This document shows positions 16,821-26,007 of a stretch of 64,000 nucleotides of DNA, in pieces. Under the pieces are notes generated by a model, which was not told the origin of the DNA, made no database searches, and worked only from the letters and a program-made list of their open reading frames with translations. Each line of letters begins with the position of its first letter. Positions within the stretch are counted from its first letter, which is position 1. Position numbers and translations under genes: made by a program. Source of the DNA: Ruminococcus sp. (lineage in GTDB: Bacteria; Bacillota; Clostridia; Oscillospirales; Ruminococcaceae); NCBI GenBank assembly GCA_029060755.1, contig JAIDTI010000004.1:1-64000 (forward strand). Reading direction: 5' to 3'.

Positions 16821-19040
16821 AAAGCGGATTTTTCCGTCAGATGCTTCTATTTTGACAGTATCACCGCTATGAACACATGAATTTATAATCATCTTTGCAA
16901 GTTCGTTTTCGATTAATTCAGTTACACGCCTTTTAATAGGTCTTGCGCCGTATCGGTCAGTTTCCTTTGCTTGTGCGACAGTTTCTATGATGTCATTTCC
17001 ATAGACTAATTCAATACCAAGAGATTTTGCCCTTAACCGCAGATTTTCAAGTGCCTTTGCACTTATTTTCATAAGGTCACTTTTTTCAAGATTGTGAAAA
17101 ACAATGATTTCATCAATTCTTCCTGTAAATTCAGGTGTAAAGTGCATTTTTACTGCATCAAGCACCTGTTTTTCATCTGTACTTGCATTTTCGTTAAATC
17201 CAAGTGAGCTTTTACTGCCAGCACCGATATTTGAAGTCATTATTATAATGCAGTTGCGGAAGCTTATTTTCCTCATGCCTGAATCTGTCAGTATGCCATA
17301 ATCAAGAATCTGTAGCATTATATTAAGCACATCTGCATCAGCTTTTTCTATTTCATCAAAAAGTACAAGCGAATACGGGTTGCGTCTGATTTTTTCACAT
17401 AAACTGCTGTTTTTATCGTCATATCCGACATATCCCGGAGCAGTACCGATAATTTTCGCAACGGAGTTTTTCTCCATATATTCAGACATATCAACACGAA
17501 TGATATTTTTTTCAGAGCCGAACAGACATTCTGCCAAAGCTTTTGCAAGTTCAGTTTTGCCAACTCCTGAACTGCCGACAAATAAAAATGATGCGGACGG
17601 TTTGTCACTGTCTTTCAAGCCCGATTTTGCACGGCATACTGCATTTGTGACTTTTTTGACAGCATAGTCATGACCGATTATCCGTTCAGAAAGATTTTTT
17701 TCAAGAAAATTCAGCTGTATTGAATCCTCTGCCGATATTTTATTCATTGGTATTCCAGTTTTCATGGATACAACCGTCATTATATCCTCTGCGGTGACTT
17801 TTTTCAAGCCTGAACGGTGACGTATTTTTGCACAGGCGCAGGCTTCGTCAAGTACATCTATCGCTTTATCAGGCAGAAATCTGTCTGATATATAGCGTAC
17901 AGCCATATTTACAGACAAATCTATAATATTGTCAGGGATTTCAACATTATGATATTTTTCATATCTTGTTTTCAGTCCTTTGATGATTTCAGTACAGCTT
18001 TTGAAATCAGGCTCATTAATCTGAACAGGCTGAAAACGTCTTTCAAGTGCGGAATCCTTTTCAATAGTTTTGCTGTATTCGTCAAATGTTGTTGCACCTA
18101 TGATTTGCAGTTCACCTCTTGCAAGCATTGGTTTCATAATATTTGCGGCATCTATTGCACCCTCTGCTGCTCCCGCACCGACTATAGTATGAATTTCGTC
18201 AATGAACAGAATTATATTTCCGGCATTTATTGCTTCATCAATACAGGCTTTTACACGTTCCTCAAAATCACCCCTGTATTTTGCACCCGAAAGCAGTGCA
18301 GTGAAATCAAGTGAAAAGATAAACTTGTTTTTCAGCGAATCGGGAACAAGATTACGCACAAAAAGTTCTGCTACACCCTCAACAATAGCCGTTTTTCCAA
18401 CTCCTGCTTCACCTATAAGACAAGGGTTATTCTTGTTTCGTCTTGCAAGAATCTGCAAAACTCTTTCCACTTCTCTTATTCTGCCAATAAGAGGGTCATT
18501 TTTTTTGATAAGAGAAATATCTGTGATATTTTTTCCGTAGCGGAACAGATTAGGAAAATGTGAGATTTTCGGCTTGACTGCTTCATATAGTTCCTCACAG
18601 ACTGACGAAGATTCTGTCATTTCAAGTCCTGAACATATTCCCATTATATCTCCATCTGCTTTCTGTAGAATCGTATAGGCACTGCATGACATATTCTGAA
18701 TGATTGCTGTCAGAATATGTTCGGGAGAAGACAGCTTTTTTCCGTCTTTCTGTGCAATATTGCAGGCGTTTTCAAGAATCTTTTTTGCTGCATTTGTAAA
18801 GTAGCGGTAATTCAGCATAGACGGTTTGCCTACTCCGACAAGATTTACTATTTCTTTAAGCAAATCATCATAGGCAATGCCGTTTTCAATCAGAATTTCA
18901 GACGCATCTGAAGTTCCGTCGTTTGCAATTGAAAGAAGCAGATGTTCGCTTCCGACATAAGTGTGACCCATTTCAGATGCAAGATTAATAGCCCCCTCTA
19001 TTATCTCAACGGATTTTTTTGTGAATTTTTCTTTATTCAT
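16800..19040 (-). CDS. ClpC/ClpA-type AAA+ unfoldase, short middle region
   Basis: 746 residues. A Hsp100 ATPase that would unfold proteins and feed them to ClpP. It has an N-terminal Clp repeat domain (1-140), AAA-1 with Walker A GEAGVGKT (about 210-217) and Walker B ILFIDEIH, and AAA-2 with [18 protein letters not shown] and a C-terminal D2-small domain. A loop with [10 protein letters not shown] matches the position and LGF pattern of the ClpP-binding loop. The linker between AAA-1 and AAA-2 is short ([14 protein letters not shown]), so the UVR/M-domain of classical ClpC is absent. GGAGGG lies upstream of ATG 19040. Its promoter mirrors that of the divergent small peptide. Confidence 0.88.
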   Translation of the reverse strand: MNKEKFTKKSVEIIEGAINLASEMGHTYVGSEHLLLSIANDGTSDASEILIENGIAYDDLLKEIVNLVGVGKPSMLNYRYFTNAAKKILENACNIAQKDGKKLSSPEHILTAIIQNMSCSAYTILQKADGDIMGICSGLEMTESSSVCEELYEAVKPKISHFPNLFRYGKNITDISLIKKNDPLIGRIREVERVLQILARRNKNNPCLIGEAGVGKTAIVEGVAELFVRNLVPDSLKNKFIFSLDFTALLSGAKYRGDFEERVKACIDEAINAGNIILFIDEIHTIVGAGAAEGAIDAANIMKPMLARGELQIIGATTFDEYSKTIEKDSALERRFQPVQINEPDFKSCTEIIKGLKTRYEKYHNVEIPDNIIDLSVNMAVRYISDRFLPDKAIDVLDEACACAKIRHRSGLKKVTAEDIMTVVSMKTGIPMNKISAEDSIQLNFLEKNLSERIIGHDYAVKKVTNAVCRAKSGLKDSDKPSASFLFVGSSGVGKTELAKALAECLFGSEKNIIRVDMSEYMEKNSVAKIIGTAPGYVGYDDKNSSLCEKIRRNPYSLVLFDEIEKADADVLNIMLQILDYGILTDSGMRKISFRNCIIIMTSNIGAGSKSSLGFNENASTDEKQVLDAVKMHFTPEFTGRIDEIIVFHNLEKSDLMKISAKALENLRLRAKSLGIELVYGNDIIETVAQAKETDRYGARPIKRRVTELIENELAKMIINSCVHSGDTVKIEASDGKIRFSKSVAV

Positions 19041-19074
19041 AATAGTTCCCTCCTGTTTTATTCTGCACTACTAT

Positions 19075-19103
19075 ATTATGCCACCTATTCTATGCGATAA
19101 CAG
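19075..19103 (-). promoter_or_regulatory. Candidate promoter of the ClpC-like gene
   Basis: Minus-strand CTGTTA (19098-19103), 17-bp spacer, CATAAT (19075-19080). The -10 lies inside an 11-bp sequence that is repeated in inverted orientation at 19151-19161. Confidence 0.5.
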
Positions 19104-19130
19104 TCGAAAACAATAATTGCTGAAAAAAAT

Positions 19131-19159
19131 TTGTAACACTTTTTCTGCTATGGCATAAT
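19131..19159 (+). promoter_or_regulatory. Candidate promoter of the Cys/Gly-rich small peptide
   Basis: TTGTAA (19131-19136), 17-bp spacer, CATAAT (19154-19159). The CATAATAT core also resembles the CATAnnnT -10 of late sporulation sigma factors, so a sigma-A or sporulation assignment is open. Confidence 0.55.
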
Positions 19160-19168
19160 ATGTAGTAT

Positions 19169-19190
19169 GAAACGCAGACAAAAGCGTTTC
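19169..19190 (+). promoter_or_regulatory. Inverted repeat in the leader of the small peptide gene
   Basis: GAAACGC (19169-19175) and GCGTTTC (19184-19190) separated by eight bases, just before the ribosome site. Could be an operator or a 5' stem-loop that protects the mRNA. Confidence 0.45.
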
Positions 19191-19218
19191 AAATACATCT
19201 TAAAAGGAGATATTTATT

Positions 19219-19365
19219 ATGTGTAATTGTTTTGAGGGAAATAGCTGTATGTGGATTATTCTTCTTATCCTCATTTTCATCATTTTCTGCGGCTGTAACG
19301 GTCAGAACGACAACAACGGCTGCGGCTGTGGCTGCGGAAACAACAACGGCGGTTGTGGCTGCTGA
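19219..19365 (+). CDS. Cys/Gly-rich small membrane peptide, 48 residues
   Basis: ATG at 19219 follows AAAGGAGA by a good distance and the frame closes at TGA 19363-19365. After a short head with Cys (MCNCFEGNSC) comes one strong membrane segment (MWIILLILIFIIF) and then a tail rich in Cys, Gly and Asn (CGCNGQNDNNGCGCGCG and on). With nine Cys in 48 residues it might bind metal or form disulfides. It has its own promoter and a clear terminator, which supports a real gene. No named family was recognised. Confidence 0.75.
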   Translation: MCNCFEGNSCMWIILLILIFIIFCGCNGQNDNNGCGCGCGNNNGGCGC

Positions 19366-19385
19366 TTATTGTTAAAAAGAAAAAG

Positions 19386-19416
19386 CTGTCGGACTTAAAA
19401 ATCCGACAGTTTTTTT
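19386..19416 (+). terminator. Bidirectional terminator of the small peptide and clpX
   Basis: Eight-base-pair stem (19386-19393 with 19402-19409), eight-base loop, T-run 19410-19416 on plus; A-runs on the left give T's for the minus-strand clpX transcript. Confidence 0.9.
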
Positions 19417-19417
19417 G

Positions 19418-20692
19418 TTATAAAATTTCTATTATATTATCGTCTTTATCAGTCAGTACAGCATCAGTATTATTTACAACACATTCTTTTGTAACATGAA
19501 CTTTTGCAATATTTTTATCAGAAGGCACAAGATACATAGGCTTCATGAATATTGATTCAAGAATAGAACGCAGTCCTCTTGCACCTGTTTTCTGTGAAAT
19601 AGCCTTTTTTGCGATTTCAATAAGTGCATCGTCATCAATTTCAAGCTCAATATCATCATATTCAAACAGTTTTTTGTATTGCTTGATAAGAGCATTTTTT
19701 GGCTTTGTGAGAATCTGTACAAGAGATTCTTCATTAAGTTCATCTAAAACGGAAATAACAGGAAGTCTGCCAATAAATTCAGGAACCATACCGAATTTAA
19801 CAAGGTCTTTCGGGACAACTTCTTTGAAAATATTGCGGTTTTCGTCATCAGCCGATTTGAGTTCACCACCGAAACCGATAGAAGATTTACTGTTTACACG
19901 CTTTTTTATCTGTGCTTCAAGTCCGTCAAAAGCACCACCGCATATAAAGAGGATATTTTTTGTATCAATCTGCAATGTTTCCTGATTAGGGTGTTTTCTG
20001 CCACCCTGCGGAGGAACATTTGAAACAGTACCCTCAATAATTTTAAGAAGTGCCTGCTGTACACCCTCACCGCTTACATCACGTGTGAGAGAAGTATTTT
20101 CTGATTTTCTTGCTATCTTGTCAATTTCATCAATGTAAATGATACCTTTTTCGGCTTCTTTTATGTCATAGTCAGCCGCCTGAATAAGACGTAGCAGAAC
20201 ATTTTCAACGTCATCACCAACATATCCTGCTTCTGTTATTGTAGTAGCATCAGCTATTGCAAAAGGAACATTGAGAATTTTTGCAAGAGTCTGTGCAAGA
20301 AATGTTTTTCCGACACCTGTAGGTCCTAAAAGTAAAACGTTACTTTTCTGAAGTTCAACGCCGTCGTCCGATTTTGTCTGATTATGACTCATTATACGTT
20401 TATAGTGATTATAAACGGCAACAGCAAGAGAGATTTTAGCTTCGTCCTGTCCGATTACATAATCATCAAGAAATTTCTTAATTTCAACAGGCTTAAGCAG
20501 ATTCATAGAATCCGGATTTTTGCTTTTTGGTGCTGACGCTTTTTTCTGTGCCTTTGTATATGCAGGACCGAAAAGCATTTCATAGCAGTATATTACACAT
20601 TCGTCGCATATATTTGCACTTCCTGCTGAAAACATACTGTTTGTATTGCTTTCGCTTTTGCCACAAAAATTACATGATTTAATTCCAGCCAT
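19418..20692 (-). CDS. clpX: ATP-dependent Clp protease ATP-binding subunit ClpX
   Basis: 424 residues. AAA+ unfoldase that delivers substrates to ClpP. The N-terminal zinc-binding domain has Cys7, Cys10, Cys29 and Cys32. Then follow Walker [13 protein letters not shown] (about residue 120), Walker [11 protein letters not shown], the ClpP-binding loop with SIGFGGE, the pore loop [10 protein letters not shown], and the C-terminal GARGLRS sensor-2 segment. It lies 14 bp downstream of clpP and is the last gene of tig-clpP-clpX, ending at the bidirectional terminator. Confidence 0.98.
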   Translation of the reverse strand: MAGIKSCNFCGKSESNTNSMFSAGSANICDECVIYCYEMLFGPAYTKAQKKASAPKSKNPDSMNLLKPVEIKKFLDDYVIGQDEAKISLAVAVYNHYKRIMSHNQTKSDDGVELQKSNVLLLGPTGVGKTFLAQTLAKILNVPFAIADATTITEAGYVGDDVENVLLRLIQAADYDIKEAEKGIIYIDEIDKIARKSENTSLTRDVSGEGVQQALLKIIEGTVSNVPPQGGRKHPNQETLQIDTKNILFICGGAFDGLEAQIKKRVNSKSSIGFGGELKSADDENRNIFKEVVPKDLVKFGMVPEFIGRLPVISVLDELNEESLVQILTKPKNALIKQYKKLFEYDDIELEIDDDALIEIAKKAISQKTGARGLRSILESIFMKPMYLVPSDKNIAKVHVTKECVVNNTDAVLTDKDDNIIEIL

Positions 20693-20706
20693 AATAATGA
20701 AAAAAC

Positions 20707-21294
20707 CTACCTTTTCTCGATAACCTTATCAATAAGACCATATTCAAGAGCCTGTTGAGCAGTCATATAATTGTCACGTTCTGTATCAATTTCAACCTGT
20801 TCAACCGGTTTGCCGGTATTTTTAGCAAGAAGTTCATTCATTTTCTGACGTGTTCTGACAAGATGGTCTGAATGAATCTTTATATCAGTACACTGTCCGC
20901 CTAAACCACCTGAAATAAGAGGCTGATGAATCATAATCTCACTGTTAGGAAGTGCAAAGCGTTTTCCTTTTGCACCAGCCGCAAGCAGAAATGCTCCCAT
21001 TGAAGCAGCCATACCTATACATATAGTTGATACATCACACTTTATATACTGCATAGTATCATAAATAGCCATACCGTCAGTGATAGAACCGCCTGGACTG
21101 TTTATATAAAGTGAAATGTCCTTGTCTGAATCCTGACTTTCAAGGAAAAGAAGTTGTGCAACAACAACACTTGATGTAGCAGAGTTCACCTGGTCAGAAA
21201 GCATAATTATTCTGTCGTTCAGCAAACGGGAAAAAATATCATAAGACCTTTCTCCACGGCTTGTCTGTTCAACAACATAAGGTATAAAGCTCAT
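20707..21294 (-). CDS. clpP: ATP-dependent Clp protease proteolytic subunit ClpP
   Basis: 195 residues, complete serine protease of the Clp complex. The triad is visible: Ser98 in GMAASMGAF, His123 in MIHQPL and Asp174 in TERDNYM. The [17 protein letters not shown] segment lines the substrate channel. AAAGGGCGAT-type ribosome site. Works with ClpX downstream and probably also with the ClpC-like ATPase encoded two genes away. Separated from tig by 89 bp that contain a large imperfect palindrome. Confidence 0.98.
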   Translation of the reverse strand: MSFIPYVVEQTSRGERSYDIFSRLLNDRIIMLSDQVNSATSSVVVAQLLFLESQDSDKDISLYINSPGGSITDGMAIYDTMQYIKCDVSTICIGMAASMGAFLLAAGAKGKRFALPNSEIMIHQPLISGGLGGQCTDIKIHSDHLVRTRQKMNELLAKNTGKPVEQVEIDTERDNYMTAQQALEYGLIDKVIEKR

Positions 21295-21333
21295 AAATTC
21301 ATCGCCCTTTCTTTTTTATGTGTTTATTTATTA

Positions 21334-21367
21334 CGGTTTCTGTTCATATAATATGAGACAGAAACCG
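21334..21367. other. 34-base palindrome between tig and clpP
   Basis: Ten perfectly paired bases at the ends (21334-21343 with 21358-21367), with a partly paired CATAT/ATATG centre. No T-run follows on the minus strand, so it is more likely an mRNA processing or stability element, or an operator, than a terminator. Confidence 0.6.
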
Positions 21368-21383
21368 CATTTATATCTTATTT

Positions 21384-22700
21384 TTATTCTGCTGATTCTT
21401 CTGTAGTTTCAGCTACAGCATCACTTACAACAGCAGTATCTTTTACTATTTCAACAGCTTTCTGTACTTTCAAATCCTCTGTAAAGTCTGCCATTGAGAT
21501 AAATCTCTTAACCATTTCAACGTCCATTTTATTTGCTTCTGCAATAGGAGCAAGGTTTTCATTGATTTCATCTTCTGAAATTTCAATGTTTTCAAGTTCA
21601 GCAATTTTTTCAAGTGCAAGTCTGAGTTTAACTTCACCTTCTGCACGTTCTCTGTAAGTATCTCTGATAGAATCAACGTCCATGCCTGTATACTGGCAAT
21701 AGAGATTGAGACTCATGCCATTCTGCTGGAGCTGCTGTTCAAATGAGTTCATGATAGAATCAATTCTCTGCTCATACATACAATTCGGAATAGGTGAGTT
21801 GACTTTTTCAATAACAGCTTCAAGAACAGCATTTTCAAATGCAGAATCAGCCTGTTTTGCAGCAGCATCTTCAAGCTTTGTCTTGATGTCGTTTCTGTAT
21901 TCCTCAACAGTTTCAAACTCTGTAGCATCTTTGATAAGGTCGTCATCTATTTCAGGAAGTTCCTCAAAGCTGATAGCTTTAAGCTTTGTTTTGAATGTAG
22001 CGTCTTTTCCTGCATATTCTTCCATCTGATAATTTTCAGGGAAAGTAACATTTATGTCAAATTCATCGCCGATATTGTGACCGACAATCTGGTCTTCAAA
22101 GCCAGGAATAAACTGACCGCTGCCCAATTTAAGCGGGTGGTCTTCACCTTTACCGCCCTCAAATGCTTCATCACCAAAGAAACCTTCAAAATCAATGATA
22201 ACTTCGTCATTAAGCTGTGCAGGTCTGTCCTCAACTGAAACGATACGTGCATTTTTCTTTCTGATTATTTCAATCTGTTCATTAACGTCCTCATCTGTTA
22301 TTTCCTTAACCTGCTTCGGAGCTGTGATGCCCTTGTAATCTGAAATTTCGATTACAGGTTTTGTAATGCAGATAGCTTTAAGCTCAACGCCGTTTTCCTT
22401 GTCTGCTGAAATAACCTCTACATTTGGTCTGTCAACAAGATTGAGATTCTGCTCCTGAACAGCTGCACCAAGTTCATCACCAAGAAGTGAATTGATAGCA
22501 CCCTCATAGAATACATTTTCACCGAATGTTCTTTCAGCAAGCTTTCTCGGAACTTTGCCCTTTCTGAATCCTTTAAGCTGGATATTTTTCTTCTGACGCT
22601 GATACTCCTTTTCAACAGCAGTTTCAAAAGTTACTGCATCAATAGTAATAACAAGTTCAGTTGTGTTTACATCTGTTTTTGTTGATGATTTTAAACTCAT
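21384..22700 (-). CDS. tig: Trigger factor, ribosome-associated chaperone and prolyl isomerase
   Basis: 438 residues. Binds the ribosome exit tunnel and shields nascent chains. The ribosome-binding signature is present as LKGFRKGKVPRKL (near residue 40), a PPIase FKBP-like domain spans about 150-240 (VIIDFEGFFGDEAFEGG, then LGSGQFIPGFEDQIVG), and the C-terminal helical chaperone domain follows. Start chosen at ATG 22700, where GGAGGAAAAACC is the ribosome site; an upstream start would remove it. First gene of tig-clpP-clpX. A six-base-pair hairpin sits in its leader (22729-22745). Confidence 0.96.
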   Translation of the reverse strand: MSLKSSTKTDVNTTELVITIDAVTFETAVEKEYQRQKKNIQLKGFRKGKVPRKLAERTFGENVFYEGAINSLLGDELGAAVQEQNLNLVDRPNVEVISADKENGVELKAICITKPVIEISDYKGITAPKQVKEITDEDVNEQIEIIRKKNARIVSVEDRPAQLNDEVIIDFEGFFGDEAFEGGKGEDHPLKLGSGQFIPGFEDQIVGHNIGDEFDINVTFPENYQMEEYAGKDATFKTKLKAISFEELPEIDDDLIKDATEFETVEEYRNDIKTKLEDAAAKQADSAFENAVLEAVIEKVNSPIPNCMYEQRIDSIMNSFEQQLQQNGMSLNLYCQYTGMDVDSIRDTYRERAEGEVKLRLALEKIAELENIEISEDEINENLAPIAEANKMDVEMVKRFISMADFTEDLKVQKAVEIVKDTAVVSDAVAETTEESAE

Positions 22701-22753
22701 TGGTTTTTCCTCCATTATTTTTTGGTACATCTTAGAAATTAAGATACTGGAAT

Positions 22754-22782
22754 ATTATACCACATTTTAAAAAAAATTTCTA
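22754..22782 (-). promoter_or_regulatory. Candidate promoter of tig-clpP-clpX
   Basis: Minus-strand TAGAAA (22777-22782), 17-bp spacer, TATAAT (22754-22759) with a TGG extended -10. No CtsR- or CIRCE-like repeat was seen nearby. Confidence 0.55.
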
Positions 22783-22815
22783 CAATATTTTACGACTTCT
22801 ATATTTCTTATAAAA

Positions 22816-23508
22816 TTATAATACTTTTTCAGGAGAAAAATGTATATAATCACCTGAAATGAGATGAAAATTTATATCATCATAAGTATTTGTGATACAA
22901 AGTTCATGTGCCGAACGTCCGTGAACGTGTCCATAGTAACATTCTTTAATTTTATAGCGATATAGTATATCCAGTATATCATAATTGAAATTGTTTGCAA
23001 ATATAGGCGGATAGTGCATGAATACAAGTGGTTCAAGTCCTGCGCTGACTGCTGATTTTATAGATGTTTCAAGTCGCTGGACTTCTCTTTTAAGGACTTT
23101 TTCGTCCTGAATTTCATCGGGCATATTAACCCAGCCACGAGTACCGCAAATCCCATATTTGCCATAAGCATAATGATTGTTATGCAGAATTTTTATAGTG
23201 TCAAATCCCTCTGTCGAAAGAAAATCCTCCATTTTTTTCTTAGTTCCCCACCAATAATCGTGGTTGCCTTTCAGGATTATTTTTTTTCCAGTAAGCTGAT
23301 TTATAAATCTGAAATCAGGTACTGCCTGTTGCATGGACATTCCCCACGAAATATCACCCGCAAGCACGACAGTATCTTCTTCCTTTACCTTTTCAAGCCA
23401 GTTTTTTTCAATTTTTTCCTGATAATTTTCCCAGCCTGCAAAAATGCTCATAGTCTTTTCAGGATTGCTGAAACATAAATGCAAGTCTCCGATAACATAC
23501 AGATTCAT
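22816..23508 (-). CDS. Calcineurin-like metallophosphoesterase
   Basis: 230 residues, cytoplasmic. All five metal-site motifs of the fold are visible: GDLHLCF, GDISWG, GNHDYWW, MHYPP and YGHVHGR. Substrate not predictable from sequence. Its ATG overlaps the thrC stop by one base (TGATG), so it is translated with thrC at the end of the lepB-to-thrC operon. Confidence 0.9.
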   Translation of the reverse strand: MNLYVIGDLHLCFSNPEKTMSIFAGWENYQEKIEKNWLEKVKEEDTVVLAGDISWGMSMQQAVPDFRFINQLTGKKIILKGNHDYWWGTKKKMEDFLSTEGFDTIKILHNNHYAYGKYGICGTRGWVNMPDEIQDEKVLKREVQRLETSIKSAVSAGLEPLVFMHYPPIFANNFNYDILDILYRYKIKECYYGHVHGRSAHELCITNTYDDINFHLISGDYIHFSPEKVL

Positions 23509-25001
23509 CAGATTCTGAGAGTTTTCAGGACATATGCTTTCTGTTCTGACTTGTCAATTACATCATTGAAACGTTCAGGCTTGTTCTTGAGGTCGGCAAG
23601 CGCAGACGGTACGGGAATATCAGAGAGTTCTGCAATTCTGTCAACCTTTGCATATTCGTCAATATCTGATTGGCTGTTTTCAAGTGCTTCAAGAACTGCC
23701 GCACTGAATTTGTACGGACTTGCTGTTGATGCAATGATAGTCTTTGTGCTGTCGCCTGTTGCCTCTTTGTAGTCGTTGTATACTTTTACTGCAACGGCTG
23801 TATGTGTATCACAAGTATATGAATATTTTTCATAGATGTTGTGGATTGTAGCCTTTGTCTGTTCGTCATCACAGAATCCGCCGAAAAATTCCTCTTTAAG
23901 CTGTGCTTTTACGTCGTCACTTACTTCATATCTGCCGTCAGATGCAAGCTTGCCAAACCATTCGTTTATGACAGCATCATTTTTGCCTGTCATGATATAG
24001 ATAAGTCTTTCAAGATTGCTTGAAATGAGAATATCCATAGACGGAGAAACAGTTGCATAAAACTGACGGTTTCTGTCATAAATGCCTGTATTTATGAAGT
24101 CTGTGAGAACATTGTTTATATTTGATGCACATATCAGCTTATTGACTGGAACACCCATTTTTTTAGCATAGTAAGCCGCAAGGATATTTCCGAAATTTCC
24201 TGTAGGTACAACAATATTAATCTTGTCGCCAAGTTCAATTTCACCGTCTTTTACAAGTTCTGCATAAGATGATACATAATACACAATCTGCGGAACAAGT
24301 CTGCCCCAGTTTATTGAGTTTGCACTTGAAAACATCATGCCTTTTGAGTTAAGGGCAGATTTTACATTATTGTCTGTGAAAATAGCTTTTACACCGTTCT
24401 GACAGTCATCAAAGTTGCCTTTGATTGCACATACACCGACGTTTTCGCCCTCCTGTGTTTTCATCTGACGTTTCTGCATAGGACTTACGCCGTCTTCCGG
24501 ATAAAATACAAGAATTGATGTACCTTCAACATCTTTGAATCCCTCTAAAGCAGCTTTGCCTGTATCACCTGATGTTGCAACAAGAATCACAATTTTCTTG
24601 TCAAGATTAATTTTCTTTGCAGATGTTGTGAGGAAATACGGCAGAATCTGTAAAGCCATATCTTTAAATGCACAAGTCGGACCATGCCATAATTCAAGCA
24701 TATATGTACCGTCAAAAAGATGTGCAATTTCTGTAATGCTTTCTGTTTCAAAATTCTTTGTCGAATAAGCATTATCTGTACAGTAATGGATTTCAGCTTC
24801 TGAAAAATCAGTGAGATACTTTGAGAAAACAAAAGCAGCTCTGTCAGCGTATTTCATATCGCCGACTGCCTTTATTTCATCAAGAGTAATTGCAGGAATC
24901 TCCTCCGGAACGAAAAGTCCGCCCTCTGCTGAAATTCCTTGAGTAATAGCCTCTGCACTGCTTACTTTTACTCCGCTGTTTCGTGTACTGTTGTAAAACA
25001 T
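23508..25001 (-). CDS. thrC: Threonine synthase
   Basis: 497 residues, long (type with N-terminal extension) fold II PLP enzyme that converts O-phosphohomoserine to threonine. The PLP lysine lies in HGPTCAFKDMALQ (near 110), followed by VATSGDTGKAALEGF and the phosphate-binding VPTGNFGNILA. Length and the FYNSTR start match the bacterial/fungal type. Starts 13 bp after yraN. No other threonine gene is nearby, so the link to its operon partners is positional only. Confidence 0.96.
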   Translation of the reverse strand: MFYNSTRNSGVKVSSAEAITQGISAEGGLFVPEEIPAITLDEIKAVGDMKYADRAAFVFSKYLTDFSEAEIHYCTDNAYSTKNFETESITEIAHLFDGTYMLELWHGPTCAFKDMALQILPYFLTTSAKKINLDKKIVILVATSGDTGKAALEGFKDVEGTSILVFYPEDGVSPMQKRQMKTQEGENVGVCAIKGNFDDCQNGVKAIFTDNNVKSALNSKGMMFSSANSINWGRLVPQIVYYVSSYAELVKDGEIELGDKINIVVPTGNFGNILAAYYAKKMGVPVNKLICASNINNVLTDFINTGIYDRNRQFYATVSPSMDILISSNLERLIYIMTGKNDAVINEWFGKLASDGRYEVSDDVKAQLKEEFFGGFCDDEQTKATIHNIYEKYSYTCDTHTAVAVKVYNDYKEATGDSTKTIIASTASPYKFSAAVLEALENSQSDIDEYAKVDRIAELSDIPVPSALADLKNKPERFNDVIDKSEQKAYVLKTLRI

Positions 25002-25014
25002 TCAAATCACCCTT

Positions 25015-25389
25015 TTAATAATTATAGCCTGTGGTATCATAGGCATTTTTTATATAATCAATGCTCTGAACATTTCCGTTGATTATTATAACCTCTGCAA
25101 TATCAAATCGTGGCTGTAAATCAACAGGATATTTAGAGCAATAATCGCTTGCTGTTTTTATAATAAGATGCTGTTTTCTTGCATTTACGGAATCAAATCC
25201 GCTTGAAATACTGTTCGGATTACGTGTTTTCACTTCCACAAAAGCAATATAGTCTGAATTTGTAGCAATTATATCAATTTCACCGCCTTTTATGCGGTAA
25301 TTTCTTGCAATAATAGTATATCCCTTTTCAACAAGGTACTTGCATACGCTGTTTTCACCAATATTGCCGATTTCTGTACTATTCATCAT
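25015..25389 (-). CDS. YraN family protein (UPF0102), nuclease-like fold
   Basis: 124 residues. The family has an endonuclease-like (PD-(D/E)xK) fold: GENSVCKYLVEKGY at the start, then GGEIDIIA and VEVKTRN form the acidic/lysine core. Function is unproven in the family. Overlaps rnhB by 11 bases, the classical rnhB-yraN order. Confidence 0.92.
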   Translation of the reverse strand: MMNSTEIGNIGENSVCKYLVEKGYTIIARNYRIKGGEIDIIATNSDYIAFVEVKTRNPNSISSGFDSVNARKQHLIIKTASDYCSKYPVDLQPRFDIAEVIIINGNVQSIDYIKNAYDTTGYNY

Positions 25390-26005
25390 CTTTCAGAATT
25401 TTTTTGAGGAAAGTTTTTCTGTGAATATCGCTTGCACCGTGTTTCAGTATCATTTCACGGTGTAATTCAGTACCATAGCCCTTGTGCTTTTCAAAACAGT
25501 ATTCGGGATATTTTTCCGCAATTTTTTTCATATATCTGTCACGTGAAACTTTTGCAAGAACAGATGCCGCCGCTATAGATGCGGATTTAGCATCACCCTT
25601 TACAATGTATTGTGCAGGAATATCAAGTTCAGGCAGTTTGTTTCCGTCCACAAGTGCATAGTCGGGCTTTATTTTAAGTCCTTCTACCGCACGTTTCATT
25701 GCAAGAAGTGTTGACTGTAAAATATTTATTCTGTCAATTTCCTCAACAGTGGCAACAGCAACGCAGTAAGCATCAGCCTTTTTGATTATTTCATCATAAA
25801 GCTTTTCTCGTCTTGATTCAGAAATTTTTTTGCTGTCATTCAGATAGTCTATAAGAATACTGTCATTCAATACAACAGCAGCAGCATACACATCACCGGC
25901 AAGAGGTCCTCTGCCTGCCTCGTCAACTCCGCATATAACAGGGTATGTCTTGCGGATATTGCTGTCATATTCAAAAATTTCCTTGTGTAGAATAATTCTT
26001 GCCAT
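25379..26005 (-). CDS. rnhB: Ribonuclease HII
   Basis: 208 residues. Cleaves the RNA strand of RNA:DNA hybrids and single embedded ribonucleotides. Catalytic motifs are CGVDEAGRGPLAG (Asp and Glu), YALVDGN and the later SASIAAASVLAKVSRD segment. It lies two bases after rbgA and overlaps yraN. Length is typical. Confidence 0.96.
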   Translation of the reverse strand: MARIILHKEIFEYDSNIRKTYPVICGVDEAGRGPLAGDVYAAAVVLNDSILIDYLNDSKKISESRREKLYDEIIKKADAYCVAVATVEEIDRINILQSTLLAMKRAVEGLKIKPDYALVDGNKLPELDIPAQYIVKGDAKSASIAAASVLAKVSRDRYMKKIAEKYPEYCFEKHKGYGTELHREMILKHGASDIHRKTFLKKILKDDE

Positions 26006-26007
26006 AT

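Noticed and set aside
19098-19161. Sigma-F/G promoter for the divergent pair
   Set aside because: The -10 cores partly fit sporulation consensus (CATAnnnT) but the -35 regions do not match sigma F or G well; left unassigned.
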